NCBI RefSeq assembly: GCF_003589595.1
Contig: NW_020653726.1
Coordinates: 18,558,954-18,622,953, forward strand
Length of the DNA stretch: 64,000 nt
From: Hyposmocoma kahamanoa
Lineage: Eukaryota; Arthropoda; Insecta; Lepidoptera; Cosmopterigidae
Direction: 5' to 3'
This document shows, piece by piece, positions 44,991 through 54,573 of this stretch. The number at the start of each line of letters is the position of its first letter. Position 1 is the first letter of the stretch. Under the pieces are notes generated by a model. It had not been told where the DNA came from. It made no database searches and saw only the letters and a list, made by a program, of their open reading frames with translations. The translations under genes and the position numbers were made by a program.

Positions 44991-45422
44991 ATAATCTCAG
45001 TACATAGTACTAAAAAACCAACCTCAAAAGTACGTGGACTTACATCTATTTGCCAAGTTTTATTCAAATCGGTTACCGGAAAGTGCGCAAACCGGATTCA
45101 TCCCCTAGTTCGCCGCTATACGGAGCTTGACACAGGAGATAATAAAAATCGGTTCTCACTACTCAAAGTAAAATGGAAAATAGCAAAATCTTTTTATAAA
45201 ATTATAAAATTTATAAGCTATTTATAAAAATGAATCTTGAACAGCCACCACAGGTTGATGATTTTCTTCAAAATTAAATGGGACTACTATGGAGGACCCT
45301 CTTTCCAACAAAAAAGGAATCATCAAAATCTGTTCACAAATGGCGGAGTTATCGCGTAACATACATACAAAAAAAAACACAGTCGATTTGAGAACCTCAT
45401 CTTTTTTTTGAAGTCGCTTAAA
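44991..45422 (-). mobile_element. Repeat-C, near full-length copy
   Basis: Starts ATAATCTCAGTACATAGTAC and ends TTTTTTTTGAAGTCGCTT. It includes GGTTACCGGAAAGTGCGCAA, a block also present in the copies at 12291 and 37662. Collinear with 15177 and 25365 apart from a central deletion. Confidence 0.8.
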
Positions 45423-45442
45423 AATCACAATAAAAGCTTTTA

Positions 45443-45514
45443 CGACCTAATGGAACTTGAACCCACGACCATACTGTACCGTAGTATTGCTCTTACCAAC
45501 TGAGCTACGGGTCA
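45443..45514 (-). tRNA. tRNA-like sequence, anticodon-loop GGT (probable pseudogene)
   Basis: On the minus strand it folds as a cloverleaf. The D-arm is GCTCAGTTGGTAAGAGC, the anticodon arm ATACT-ACGGTAC-AGTAT (GGT would be threonine), and the T-arm GTGGG-TTCAAGT-TCCAT with two G-T pairs. The acceptor TGACCCG / TAGGTCG has one mismatch and two wobbles. Position 33 is C instead of the near-universal T, and no T-run terminator follows directly. I judge it a tRNA-derived pseudogene or SINE head. It may be related to the tRNA-like part at 59221. Confidence 0.45.
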
Positions 45515-45625
45515 AGTCATCGAGTTGTCGTAATTCTCCTGTTTATAATATTTATATATTATTATCATTTTTTTGTTAACGATCTTTGTACTGGAATTTT
45601 TCTCCACTCGTTTTCTTTTTTGTTA

Positions 45626-45920
45626 TACTTTCAAGTGACGGGAAGAACAAGCAGCGTGTCTGATGAAAAGCTACACGCCTGTGCATAACAGTTGCAGTGC
45701 CACTCAGTGCTTTAAATCGCAAAGATCTGAGGGGCACTGCCACTACGCCCGTCACCCTGATATATAAGTTAACAAGTCTCATGTGCCTGTAATTTCACCA
45801 GCACTATTACCCTTCAAAACCGGAACACAGTAATGCTGGCATTACTGCTTGGCGGCAGAAATAAGTAAAATGGCAGTACTTCCCTGGACGAACTCTTTCA
45901 CAAGGAGGTGTAGTGCTATT
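45626..45920 (-). mobile_element. SINE-A copy, nearly complete body
   Basis: ACTTTCAAGTGACGGGAAGA, ATAACAGTTGCAGTGCCACT, GTGCCTGTAATTTCACCAGC, CTGGACGAACTCTTTCACAA. All body blocks are present and the tRNA-like head is absent. Confidence 0.88.
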
Positions 45921-45924
45921 AATC

Positions 45925-45992
45925 TTAGTGTTCAATATTTGTACTAATAAACATAATAAAAACTAGTAGAGTTATTTTACAAAAAATCTCAA
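45925..45992 (+). mobile_element. Family T body fragment
   Basis: TTAGTGTTCAATATTTGTAC, TAATAAACATAATAAAAACT, AGTAGAGTTATTTTAC. Parallel to TTCGATCTTTGTATTAATAA and ACTAGTGGAGTAATTTCAC at 58701-58753. It is squeezed between SINE-A and SINE-M. Confidence 0.6.
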
Positions 45993-45993
45993 T

Positions 45994-46115
45994 AATAAAG
46001 CACTTGTGTTATGGAAATTGGAAACAACGACAGTACCACAAACACCTAGACCCGGTAAAATATAGAAAAGTTAGCATTTTCACATTGACCCGTTGGAAAT
46101 CACACCCGCGTTTCT
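45994..46115 (-). mobile_element. SINE-M 3' half
   Basis: AAAGCACTTGTGTTATGGAA, ATTGGAAACAACGACAGTAC, CACAAACACCTAGACCC, then it breaks off before the tRNA-like head. Confidence 0.78.
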
Positions 46116-46321
46116 TTGGAATTAATTAAAAGAAGACCTGTGCTCAACAGAAGGCATATAAATGATTTGATGATTTACTGTTTGTTGTAACTACAGTTCA
46201 GAATAGGGTCGTTTGCATTAATATTAGACGTAAGTGGTTGATTGTTAACTGTACCATCTGAGTGAGCCATGATCATGGGATGATTAAAGAGCACGAAACG
46301 TTGGATTCTTTGAAAAAAAAT

Positions 46322-47117
46322 CAGTGCCTCCAGTAAAAAATGGAATAAGACGAGTTATGCCCTTTTGCTTTTAATGCACCATTGGCTTCAGCGTGTCCGA
46401 TTACATAACATATCAAAAGGACGCCTCTCTAGCAGTCTCCTAACGTCGTTTTTTTTATTGCACTAAGGGCATAACTCACTGTTCTTAAAGGCATAATTTT
46501 AGTTATCGTGAATTTTTTAGAAGTCTAAAAGTTCAAGTGCTCTCAACTCAAGAAATACATGCCAAGTTTAACGAATAACTGCAGATATATTTTTACATAA
46601 AGACACTTTTCGTATTGTTCCACGATGACGGGGAAAAAGTAGGACTAAAAGCGACTATTACCTTATTCCACAGTGTCCATAAAGATATAACACGATTGGT
46701 CTTACCCGCGACTATACCGTGTTGCTATTGGTTAAGAGTTTACAAAAGAAAAGTTGTGGTTTTATTCCTTTACCAATTTTATATACTTATCTTATCAATG
46801 TGGTTAGTATCACAAGTATTATTATAACCATAGAGTGGCCGCAGTTAAGGGAATAAGTCGTTTTATGTCTTAAAGTTTGTTAACATATTTCTTGTTATTA
46901 CCGTTAAGCACTCATATATAAGGACGCAACGCGAAAAAAACTTAAAAAATATGACTGAATTTTTCATCAATCATCAAATGAAAGCTCAGATGTATACCTA
47001 AAGCTAGAAATCATAAAAATTACTATTAATAAATGCGAACAACCAATAATCAATACAAGTATGGTTTTCCTGAAGAGTGTCGATTTTGAGATATTCCCTT
47101 TTTCACTGGAGGCACTG
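46322..47117. mobile_element. hAT-like non-autonomous element (CAGTGCCTCCAGT ends)
   Basis: 796 bp. Left end CAGTGCCTCCAGTAAAAAAT. Right end, as reverse complement, CAGTGCCTCCAGTGAAAAAG. They are alike for about 26 bases with two mismatches. CAGTG starts are typical of hAT. Flanks AAAAAAAT and AAATAATA are only a poor 8-bp match, so the duplication is eroded or coincidental. The internal open frame at 46615-46827 has no transposase motif. Confidence 0.75.
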
Positions 47118-47239
47118 AAATAATATACGTTATTTAGGTCCAGATAAAAAATAGTTGCATTTTTAATTATATAGCAATCGCAAAAACCTGCAGTTAGCGA
47201 ATCGTGACATAAATTTATTTTGTTTGTTACAAAACTTAC

Positions 47240-47375
47240 TTTGCGTCAAAGACAAAGAATCATTTATTCCACTGGTAAAATAAATTTACACATTGAAGCT
47301 ACTTTTAAGCTACTGCTCGTTCACTACGCTGACTTCCCTGAGAAGAACGAGCAAGAAACTCTAGGGATTGCTCAA
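47240..47375 (-). mobile_element. LINE-E 3' UTR tail
   Basis: TCAAAGACAAAGAATCATTT, AGCTACTGCTCGTTCACTAC, CCTGAGAAGAACGAGCAAGA, AACTCTAGGGATTGCTC. No coding part. It ends at the same CAAAG-rich LINE terminus as the copy at 47737. Confidence 0.8.
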
Positions 47376-47736
47376 AAACAAACATTCATACATTACTCTG
47401 TCGTATACTATATTCCATGCCATGTGTTCTATTACCGGAACCACCGAAAATCAGCATCGTAGCACAGCAGTGAGACGACACCAAGCTGAGTGCATGATCG
47501 ATTCCATAACAGCACAGCATGCACACTTTTTTGGCTTATCGCTTGATGGTTTATTGTTATAGTTATTTATAATTATGTTTCGTAATTGTTAAATGTATAT
47601 GTGCTGTGTTGTTTCTTTTTGGAATAAAAAATATTTCCACTTCTACTTTTCGAACATCATTAGTTTATTCTTGAGAGTGTGGAAGAGAAAGCCTGCATCT
47701 ATGGCATTGAGCTACAGTAGAAGTATATCAAAGTCA
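47376..47736. other. Unannotated spacer between two LINE-E tails
   Basis: A short sequence with TTTGGAATAAAAAATATT near 47620. Nothing recognised. Confidence 0.35.
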
Positions 47737-47971
47737 AAGTAAAGAATCGAAGAATCATTTATTCCATAGGCAAAATGAATTAACGCATGAAAACGTCACA
47801 TTTAAGCTACTGCTCGTTCATTACGCTGACTTCCCTGAGAAGAACGAGCAAGAAACTCTAGCGATCGCTCTTTTCAAATTAAATGCTATGGAATACACTT
47901 TGAATCAAATTTGTGTGGATTCTGGAGCCATGTCGTCGTTCCATACATCTTTGTCTAACACGTAGTCTTCA
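47737..47971 (-). pseudogene. LINE-E 3' UTR, distal half of a split copy
   Basis: Minus strand. From the LINE terminus (TCAAAGTCAAAGTAAAGAAT) through GAACGAGCAAGAAACTCTAG and TGTGTGGATTCTGG to ACGTAGTCTTCA at 47960-47971. That last block is repeated at 48392-48403, beyond the insertion. Confidence 0.8.
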
Positions 47972-48391
47972 TAGGCGTATATTTGTTTTTTCAAACAAAC
48001 TGACGTTTCGGGCTCTTTACAGGTCCCATGGTAAAGGGCCCGAAACGTAGGTTTGTTTGAAAAAACAAAAATATGCGATTTAAATCCGGAAAAATAGTTT
48101 CATTTCCTATGTGTAACAATCGCGAAAATCTAAGAACTCGATATGTACACCAGTACGGACTGGATGTTGCAAATAAAATCCGGCGGTTCGAAGACCTCAA
48201 GAACAAACGTGCGCGCGCCCTAGCTGCATTAACTCAAAAAGTGCCGCGACAATAACATGTTCCAACATGCGTTAAAATAACTCCGCGATTAGAAATCTAC
48301 GGTAGTGAACGTACACATACTCCGCCAAGCCAGTAAGAAATTATTGTGCAAACTAATCCACAATAACCGCTATTCAATTCAAAAGTTTGAC
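47972..48391 (+). mobile_element. Hairpin-bearing insertion with 12-bp target duplication
   Basis: 420 bp between ACGTAGTCTTCA (47960-47971) and ACGTAATCTTCA (48392-48403). A strong hairpin at 47976-48077 pairs CGTATATTTGTTTTTTCAAA and CGTTTCGGGCTCTTTA with their complements around a 12-base loop. A plus-strand coding remnant (48073-48255) reads NLRTRYVHQYGLDVANKIRR, FEDLKNKRARALAALT. In shifted frames it continues CRDNN and QASKKLLCKLIHNN. It resembles, from memory, N-terminal parts of Penelope-like element proteins; this is unverified. A long variable duplication fits a retroelement. Confidence 0.65.
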
Positions 48392-48620
48392 GTAATCTTC
48401 AATTTTGTAATATGACTTTTCAATAAAAATATTTTTAATGTAGTTTTTAAACTTAGGAAATGATTATCTTAATACATGCTCCGGAATCTTATTGTAAAAA
48501 CGTATACAGTTCCCCATAAAAGAGTCGTTTACCTTGGTTAAACGAAATCATGGTACCATGAGTTTGGACTTAGCTCTAAGGTTAATATTATGGATATCTT
48601 CGCGTCATTAACAATTACTT
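48392..48620 (-). pseudogene. LINE-E C-terminal coding tail, proximal half of a split copy
   Basis: The minus frame gives RLTKVNDSFMGNCIRFYNK, IPE, then FKNYIKNIFIEKSYYKIEDY. This is the better preserved version of the tail at 13770. Together with 47737-47971 it forms one LINE copy cut in two by the hairpin element. Confidence 0.75.
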
Positions 48621-48742
48621 TTATCGAAATAAGAAATAAATCGATATCATCATCAACGTATTTTAAACGGAGCACTGACAGGCGGCTGCCATTGTGAAAA
48701 ACATATTTTGACTAGAAAGGAGGTGGTTTTGTTTTGTTTATA

Positions 48743-48893
48743 ATAATAATAAAACATACACTCAACACAGTCCCGCACTAGGTGCCAGGGATACACACAT
48801 AGACAACCACAAATTACACCCAAATTCACAAGAGAAATAAATGAAGGCCATGCAAATATTTCTCCCGGCCCGGTATTCAAACTAGGCACTAGT
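48743..48893 (-). mobile_element. SINE-B copy
   Basis: ATACACTCAACACAGTCCCG, AGACAACCACAAATTACACC, AGAGAAATAAATGAAGGCC, TTTCTCCCGGCCCGGTATTC. An AATAATAAT tail is on the left. The tRNA-like head is mostly missing. Confidence 0.82.
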
Positions 48894-49372
48894 TTAGATT
48901 TATAATGAAAATATCTCATAATATTATTTGTAACAGTCACTGGAGTTACATCTCTATGTCTACTATGAAAACTTTATTATACTACGAATGCGATCGAACG
49001 GATGCTTAATTGTTAATACAACCTCAAGTGGCTTTGGTTGATTCGCCATAACAATGAAAATATTGAACCAATCACTTTGGAAAAAACATATAATAAAATT
49101 GAGGACGTATACTGATTACAATACGGCGTGAAAACACGATATCTAAAAATTTTACGATAGAAAAAAAAACTTAGCTGGAATTTTTACAAGAAAACTGCTG
49201 TATTCAATAAGTACTAGACATATACCAATGATTTTTTTATATCAACTTAACTAAATAGAACACGTATAGTATATGATATACATTTTTCAAATGGTTTTAA
49301 TTTCGTTTGTAAAAAAAAAATCTGAAATAAATAAAATTTTTTAATTCGAGCTCAGGTAGTATCGACTCTAAC
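48894..49372. other. Unannotated AT-rich stretch
   Basis: No feature recognised up to the MITE-1 target site. Confidence 0.4.
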
Positions 49373-49659
49373 CATTGACTTACAATTATATGGACGTCGG
49401 GTCCGCGCTAAAAAGTGTCCGAACTTATAGGGCGTTAAAATCGTATTACAGAGCGTCATTCACGCTTTAGTCTTCGTTTGTTCGACTGACAGCGAAGCAA
49501 GCAAAATTAGACAGTACTGCGATGACATTACAATTTAAATTCAACGTTTTAGCTTTTTCATATTCCTTTACATGTCACTACGTTTAAATAGGTTGACTTG
49601 GGACATTTTTTTCGTGGTTTTTGTATTAGACCCGTCGTTCATTTATTTGTAAGTCAATG
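49373..49659. mobile_element. MITE-1 copy 3, longest, 8-bp duplication ACTCTAAC
   Basis: 287 bp, same ends as copies 1 and 2, flanked by ACTCTAAC at 49365-49372 and 49660-49667. It carries about 28 bases (around TTTTAGCTTTTTCATATTCC) that are absent from copies 1 and 2, so it is closer to the source element. Confidence 0.94.
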
Positions 49660-50931
49660 ACTCTAACGCAAGAAAAACATCTGAGGCTTAAGAAAGTAGT
49701 AGTGCAAAATGTGTAAAGTGAGTGTCGAAATATATCACTAACCCTACGCTAAGCCTAGTGACAAAGGGATTAAACCCTAGAACGGTCTAGCGGAATGGTA
49801 GCTCTAAAGGTGTAATAACATACCTTTTGTGTCTTGAGGGAATTGTACAATTTATCGAGCTGTTGAGTACAATCTATGTGCGAACGCAAAACATTATGTA
49901 ATAGTACGAATATTTTATGCAATCGTTGCTTAATGAGAATTCTCAAAGTATCGCCGAGTGGCATAAGTAATGGGTACGAAGATTTTAAGACCTAATTATA
50001 TAATACAATACTTTTCTACGTGTGAAAAAATAATTAAGCAGAACGAATATTTAATGTATTTTTTAAATTTTAACAAAGAGATATAATAGAAGTGGCCAAG
50101 TATCGCATATACATATATTTTAACCAATTTTTTTTTAATAAAGATTTTCGGAACGGTTGCAAGACTTTTAGGCCAATTTGACCAATCAGGAGGCCTAATT
50201 GAAATTTTATTTAGCAAAAATACGATGTCCTTATTTTGAATTAAAGTTCTGTGTACATTATTATAACACTCATTATAGTTGTGTATGCAGAACTCTAATG
50301 AAATATTTTCAGCTCAGTGGCGAGTACCATAGAATTTTGATTCAGAACTAAAAAGAGCACCATTATGATATGGTTTATGAAATTGTAATCCACAGACTAT
50401 CTCCTAAATATTTGGTTATACCAGAAATCTTTAGGCCACAAGCCCATCGGCTAGCACTAAAAGCATTTAACAACCACCTCCTACTCTGCACCTGCTTTGC
50501 TTGTAGACCTCATCGTCACTTTCCAGGTGTGATGTATGGATGGTGAATTTGATAACTATAGAACTTCAGTTGAAAATCTAAATTTGCAAGTTCCCTGTAG
50601 TACTTAAAGAGAAATAAATATCTCCATATAAAACTTATGTACAAAGTTAGATATTTTATTCTTAAATAATTCGCTTTGGGCTTTTATTTTACCCTGTTTT
50701 CAATATTTTGTATGATCGGATAAAGTACACCCTATCGTGTAACACATTAGCACATTCTTTAGAAAATATCCTTAGGATTATAGTATATTCTTTAAGACCG
50801 TTGTTTAACAGTAAATTCATAAACCATTTGGTCTAGTAAAACAGTTTTTGTCGCTTCGCCTCCGATGAATCGCCTTAAATGTTTATTCATTTAATTAAAA
50901 TTAATGAAATATCAGTATTAGTATAATAATA
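49660..50931. other. Unannotated stretch
   Basis: No gene recognised. Two minus-strand open frames (49770-49964, 49996-50217) have no domain. CAGTGGCGAG at 50315 resembles the end of the small hAT-like element at 63372, but no partner end is visible. Confidence 0.4.
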
Positions 50932-52209
50932 GGGGTTAAAGTATGAAATTGCCGATTTGTACTGAAAATCTAAATTGTTTATTTTTTAAATTTTTAACAA
51001 ATTTATTTAATCAAAATAGTTGCCATTATTATCTATACATTGCTGCCATCTAATGGGAAGGTTATTAATGCCTTTGCGATAGAACTCCGACGATCTAGAC
51101 TGCACAAACTGTGTGAAAGCATTTTGTACTGCCTCCTGGGAAGAAAACTTCTTGTCACGTAGATAATTGTCCAAATCACGAAAAAAATGGTAGTCCGTTG
51201 GAGCAAGGTCTGGTGAATACGGAGGATGACGAATGGTTTCTAACTGCAGTTCCTGAAGGGTCAAAATGGTTTCTCGTGCTGTGTGAGGTCTCGCGTTGTC
51301 GTGGAGCAATAATGGTGAAGATCGATTCATGAGTCGGGGCTGTTTTACTGCTAGTTTTGTCAACATGGTTCGGAGTTCGGCACAATAGACATCTGCCGTT
51401 ATTGCTTGACCAGATCGGAGAAAACTATAGTGAATAACACCATGCTGAGACCACCAAACAGTTACCATTACCTTTTTATTGGTAAGTTTTGCTTTAGGAC
51501 ACTGTTGTGGCATTTGACCTGGGGTCAGCCATTGCATTTTTCTTTTCCGGTTATCATAAAGAATCCACTTTTCATCACATGTTACAATTCGATCCAATAT
51601 TCCTTCATTTCTGTACCGGTTCAACAAGGCAACACAAGTTTCAACACGCGTTTCTTTCTGCAGATCAGTCAAATCATGAGGCACCCATTTTTCGTATTTT
51701 TTTATTTTATTGATTTGACGCAAGTGAGTCAATATTGTGGGTAAGGTAACGTTAAACCATGCCGCTAATTCCTGGGTAGTTTGACTAGGATCGGCTTCCA
51801 CTATCTCTCTTAATTCATCGTTATTCACCTGTGTGGGCGGTCTTCCTCGTGGCTCTTTCTTTAAGTCGAAATTTCCATCACGAAAGCGTTTAAACCAAAA
51901 TCGCACGGTGCGTTCATTAGTAGACCCCTCTCCAAACGCAGCATTGATATTGCGGGCTGTTTCTGCCGCGTTAGTTCCGCGTCGGAACTCGTATTCAAAA
52001 ATCACTCGAATTTTCGCAGTATCCATCTTTCTTGTCTAAATTGAATAACAAAAACAATTGAAAGTCGATATTCAAATGTTTCAAATTTAAAAAAAAAAAT
52101 CACAGAAACCATTTGAAAAAAGTTTCATTCGAAAACCTCAAACCATGAAGATTCTATGAAAATTCAAAGAACCTATTGCAATAAAACGGCAATTTCATAC
52201 TTTAACCCC
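50932..52209 (-). mobile_element. Complete mariner element, TA target duplication
   Basis: 1,278 bp. Both ends begin GGGGTTAAAGTATGAAATTG and stay identical for 23 bases. The element is flanked by TA at 50930-50931 and 52210-52211, the hallmark of Tc1/mariner insertion. It contains one uninterrupted transposase gene on the minus strand, a 5' leader of 183 bases and a 3' part of 75 bases. Everything needed for transposition appears intact. Confidence 0.97.
51007..52026 (-). CDS. Mariner transposase, intact (DD34D, cecropia-like)
   Basis: Cut-and-paste transposase of 339 residues, the normal length for mariner proteins. It binds the terminal repeats of its element and moves it to TA sites in nuclear DNA. 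The N-terminal ~110 residues hold two helix-turn-helix DNA-binding regions, with NERTVRFWFKRFRDGNFDL and the linker GRPP at 61-64. WVPHDL (114-119) is the mariner WVPHEL interface motif. Catalytic aspartates are D151 (TCDEKWILYDN), D243 (LLHDNARPH) and D278 (YSPDLAPTDYHFF). The last two have 34 residues between them, which defines DD34D. The start is ATG at 52024-52026, followed closely by conserved residues. TAA lies at 51007-51009. No stops, frameshifts or lost key residues. Wording of the conserved blocks is close to the Hsmar1/SETMAR type (cecropia subfamily), judged from memory. No host promoter is visible. Confidence 0.97.
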   Translation of the reverse strand: MDTAKIRVIFEYEFRRGTNAAETARNINAAFGEGSTNERTVRFWFKRFRDGNFDLKKEPRGRPPTQVNNDELREIVEADPSQTTQELAAWFNVTLPTILTHLRQINKIKKYEKWVPHDLTDLQKETRVETCVALLNRYRNEGILDRIVTCDEKWILYDNRKRKMQWLTPGQMPQQCPKAKLTNKKVMVTVWWSQHGVIHYSFLRSGQAITADVYCAELRTMLTKLAVKQPRLMNRSSPLLLHDNARPHTARETILTLQELQLETIRHPPYSPDLAPTDYHFFRDLDNYLRDKKFSSQEAVQNAFTQFVQSRSSEFYRKGINNLPIRWQQCIDNNGNYFD

Positions 52210-52321
52210 TAATAGCTTTTAAATGTACTTAGTACTGTGGTGTCATTGAGTGTTATGTACACCTATAATTGGTTGTGTATTAGAATTATGCTAATTATTA
52301 GTTTAGGTAAATGATATTTTT

Positions 52322-52562
52322 TATAATATCAAGTGACGGGACGAACAAGTCGTGCGCCTGATGGTAAGCTACACGCCTGTCCATAACAGTTGCAGTGCCA
52401 TTCAGAGCTTTAAACGCAAAGATGTAAAGGGCACTGCCACTGCGCTTGTTACCATGAGACATAGTTGACAAGTACCTTGTGTCTGTAACTTCACCAGTGC
52501 CCTTACCTTTCAAAACAGGAACACAGTTATGATGACATTACTGCTTGGCGGCAGAAATACAC
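52322..52562 (-). mobile_element. SINE-A copy
   Basis: ATATCAAGTGACGGGACGAA, CGTGCGCCTGATGGTAAGCT, AACAGTTGCAGTGCC, ACATTACTGCTTGGCGGCAG. It is truncated after GCAGAAATA on its 5' side. The 3' end is complete. Confidence 0.88.
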
Positions 52563-52987
52563 CCTGTCTTAATATTACGAGCAAATTTTTTAAACTGACA
52601 ATTACCCATTTATTATAAAGATCTGTTGCTACTAAATATTTAACATTTACAATCAGTTGTTTAGGATTATGGACTTATGTTTTTCTTTTTACAAAATCGT
52701 TGTTTGTTTTCCAGTATTTTTCCATAGACTTACCTGAAACAAAATAAAAACAAAGTATTAAAATTCAAAAATAAATATTCTCGCGAACAGATTGTAGCTT
52801 ATTTCGCTAATTATCCTAAAAGCATTATCACCGGATTTCGTCAACAATCCTGCCGGTCTTGTTTTTCTAAGAACTTCAAATTATATTTTCTTGTTTATTG
52901 AAACAGCGATCGCTCTCGAACAAATCCTTTCAAGTAGCATTAATATTTTTTGAGTGTACTCAAATAAACAATACACCAACTTTTTAC
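52563..52987. other. Unannotated stretch
   Basis: AT-rich; nothing recognised. Confidence 0.4.
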
Positions 52988-53212
52988 TACGAAAGAGATC
53001 GTCTACTGCCACTTTACCTATTTCTACCGCTAAGCAGCAATATCAGCATTACTGTGTTCCGGTTTTGAAGGGTAAGGGCGCTGGTGAAATTACAGGCACT
53101 GGGATTTGTGAACTTATGTCTCAGGGTGACGGGCACAGTGGCAGTGCCCTTCAGATTTTTGCGATTTAAAGCACTCAGTGACACTGCAACTGTTATGGAC
53201 AGGCGTGTGCTT
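52988..53212 (+). mobile_element. SINE-A copy, first of a tandem pair
   Basis: CTACTGCCACTTTACCTATT, TGTGTTCCGGTTTTGAAGGG, GTGACGGGCACAGTGGCAGT, GTTATGGACAGGCGTGT. It stops at GCGTGT, where the next copy begins within three bases. Confidence 0.88.
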
Positions 53213-53410
53213 TAAATTTTGAAGGGTAAGGGTGCTGAAGAAATTACATGCAGATGGGACTTTTCAAAGTACATCTTAAGGATAGGGGTACGGTTTGCGA
53301 TTTGCAGATCTGCAGTTTAAAGATCTGAGGGGCACTGCATCTGTTATGGACAGGCATGTAGTTTACTATGCGCATGACTTGTTCGTTCCATCACTTGATA
53401 CTGTAAAAGA
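53213..53410 (+). mobile_element. SINE-A copy, second of a tandem pair
   Basis: TTTTGAAGGGTAAGGGTGCT, a diverged centre (CAGATCTGCAGTTTAAAGAT), GTTATGGACAGGCATGTAGT, then the full 3' end CCATCACTTGATACTGTAAA. Head-to-tail arrangement with the copy before it; the second is more diverged. Confidence 0.82.
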
Positions 53411-53647
53411 AACTTCATTTTTTGGACGTGGTTCTATTTGTATTTTGTTTTTTGATTCTTTTTTTTTCACAAAATTCATTTTTATTGCGAGTTGTTTTTG
53501 CTTCTTAATTTTTTTTCACAAAATTCGGGGAACATAATATTAGTAAATAAATATGACTGCTTACAAAAATAACAGAAATTGACCAAAAAAATTAAGTTGA
53601 CGTAGTATTCGTTGGACGTATCGATATGTAAAGGTATTTTTATTAAA

Positions 53648-53880
53648 GACCTCGGTGGCCTAACTATTTATATAGTGGGCGATGGATGCGGAGAATCCAG
53701 CCTCGATTTCCGGTAGGATCAATTTTAGAACTTTTCTAATTTGGTTCTAGTGTTAGTTCTAGTCTGCGTGCCCCAGAGTGAATTCCGTTGCTCTGGTATT
53801 CATAGTATAGGGAATTCCCGAGTTTGAGATTGATACCAGGTAATTGGTATGGTTGTCTGGCATATATTTTGTTTTATATT
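53648..53880 (+). mobile_element. SINE-F copy, longest
   Basis: Starts GACCTCGGTGGCCTAACTAT (A-box-like). It contains a degenerate B-box (CGATTTCCGGTAGGATCAAT), GTGAATTCCGTTGCTCTGGT and GGGAATTCCCGAGTTTGAGA. It ends CCAGGTAATTGGTATGGTTG, TCTGGC. It has a small internal duplication (GTTCTAGTGTTAGTTCTAGT). Confidence 0.8.
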
Positions 53881-54073
53881 ACGCACGATCAATTACATAG
53901 CTGTGACTGTAATAAAAAAGTCAATTTCTAGGAAATGGCGATAAAACAAACAGAAAATAAGTCAATATTATTAAGTAAAGTAACGGATACGTCACTTATT
54001 TAAGTCGAATTATTTGCTCGACAGTCGAACTGGTTCTTTTTTTAAATAAAATATAGGTGCGCATTTAACCTCC

Positions 54074-54290
54074 ATCTCACCTGATGGAAAGTGACGATAA
54101 GGTCGACGATGAAGCATGTACACCTAAATAATGCCTATTCACTCTCGCCTTGAAAAGGTCCAAGTTATTACGTTCAGGGAACAAGTCTGCAGGCAGGGAA
54201 TTCCACTCCATAGCCGTTCGCCATATAAATGTGGAAGCGTAACGAAACGCGTCGGTTCGAAATATGTCGAGCAAAATATTCAACTTAAAT
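54074..54290 (-). pseudogene. LINE reverse-transcriptase C-terminal fragment
   Basis: Minus frame: FRYASTFIWRTAMEWNSLPA, DLFPERNNLDLFKARVNRHY. RTAxEWNSLPAxxFPxxxxLxxFKxRVNRHxxG is the conserved end of a lepidopteran jockey-like reverse transcriptase. The downstream UTR has CTCACCTGATGGAAAGTG on the plus strand. No stop within the recognised part. Confidence 0.8.
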
Positions 54291-54573
54291 ACGTAAGTTA
54301 TTCGTTACTTTAGTTGATATGTCTGAGTCTCACGGTGGTTTTCCATTGTAACATTCTGTTATTGAAAGAAGTTAGTATGTGACATATATTTATATTATTT
54401 CCTCCTATCCATTTTTTTCACTTAGTTTATTGTTATCATTCCATGAGATTTGGACAGCAATGCTTGCATAAGCTTATAGATCAAGTTCCTAAATGCGACA
54501 AGGTACTAAAATGAACACACAAATTGCGAGGTATGGTATGTCGTGAAGAATCAAGCAAATATGTTTTTTTATG
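54291..54573. other. Unannotated spacer
   Basis: Nothing recognised. Confidence 0.35.

Noticed and set aside
47972..48077. Hammerhead ribozyme in the hairpin
   Set aside because: CTGACG and GAAAC words are present, but the CTGATGA core and the required three-stem layout are not.
51406..51744. Plus-strand open frame of 112 codons
   Set aside because: It is an antisense shadow of the mariner transposase gene on the minus strand.
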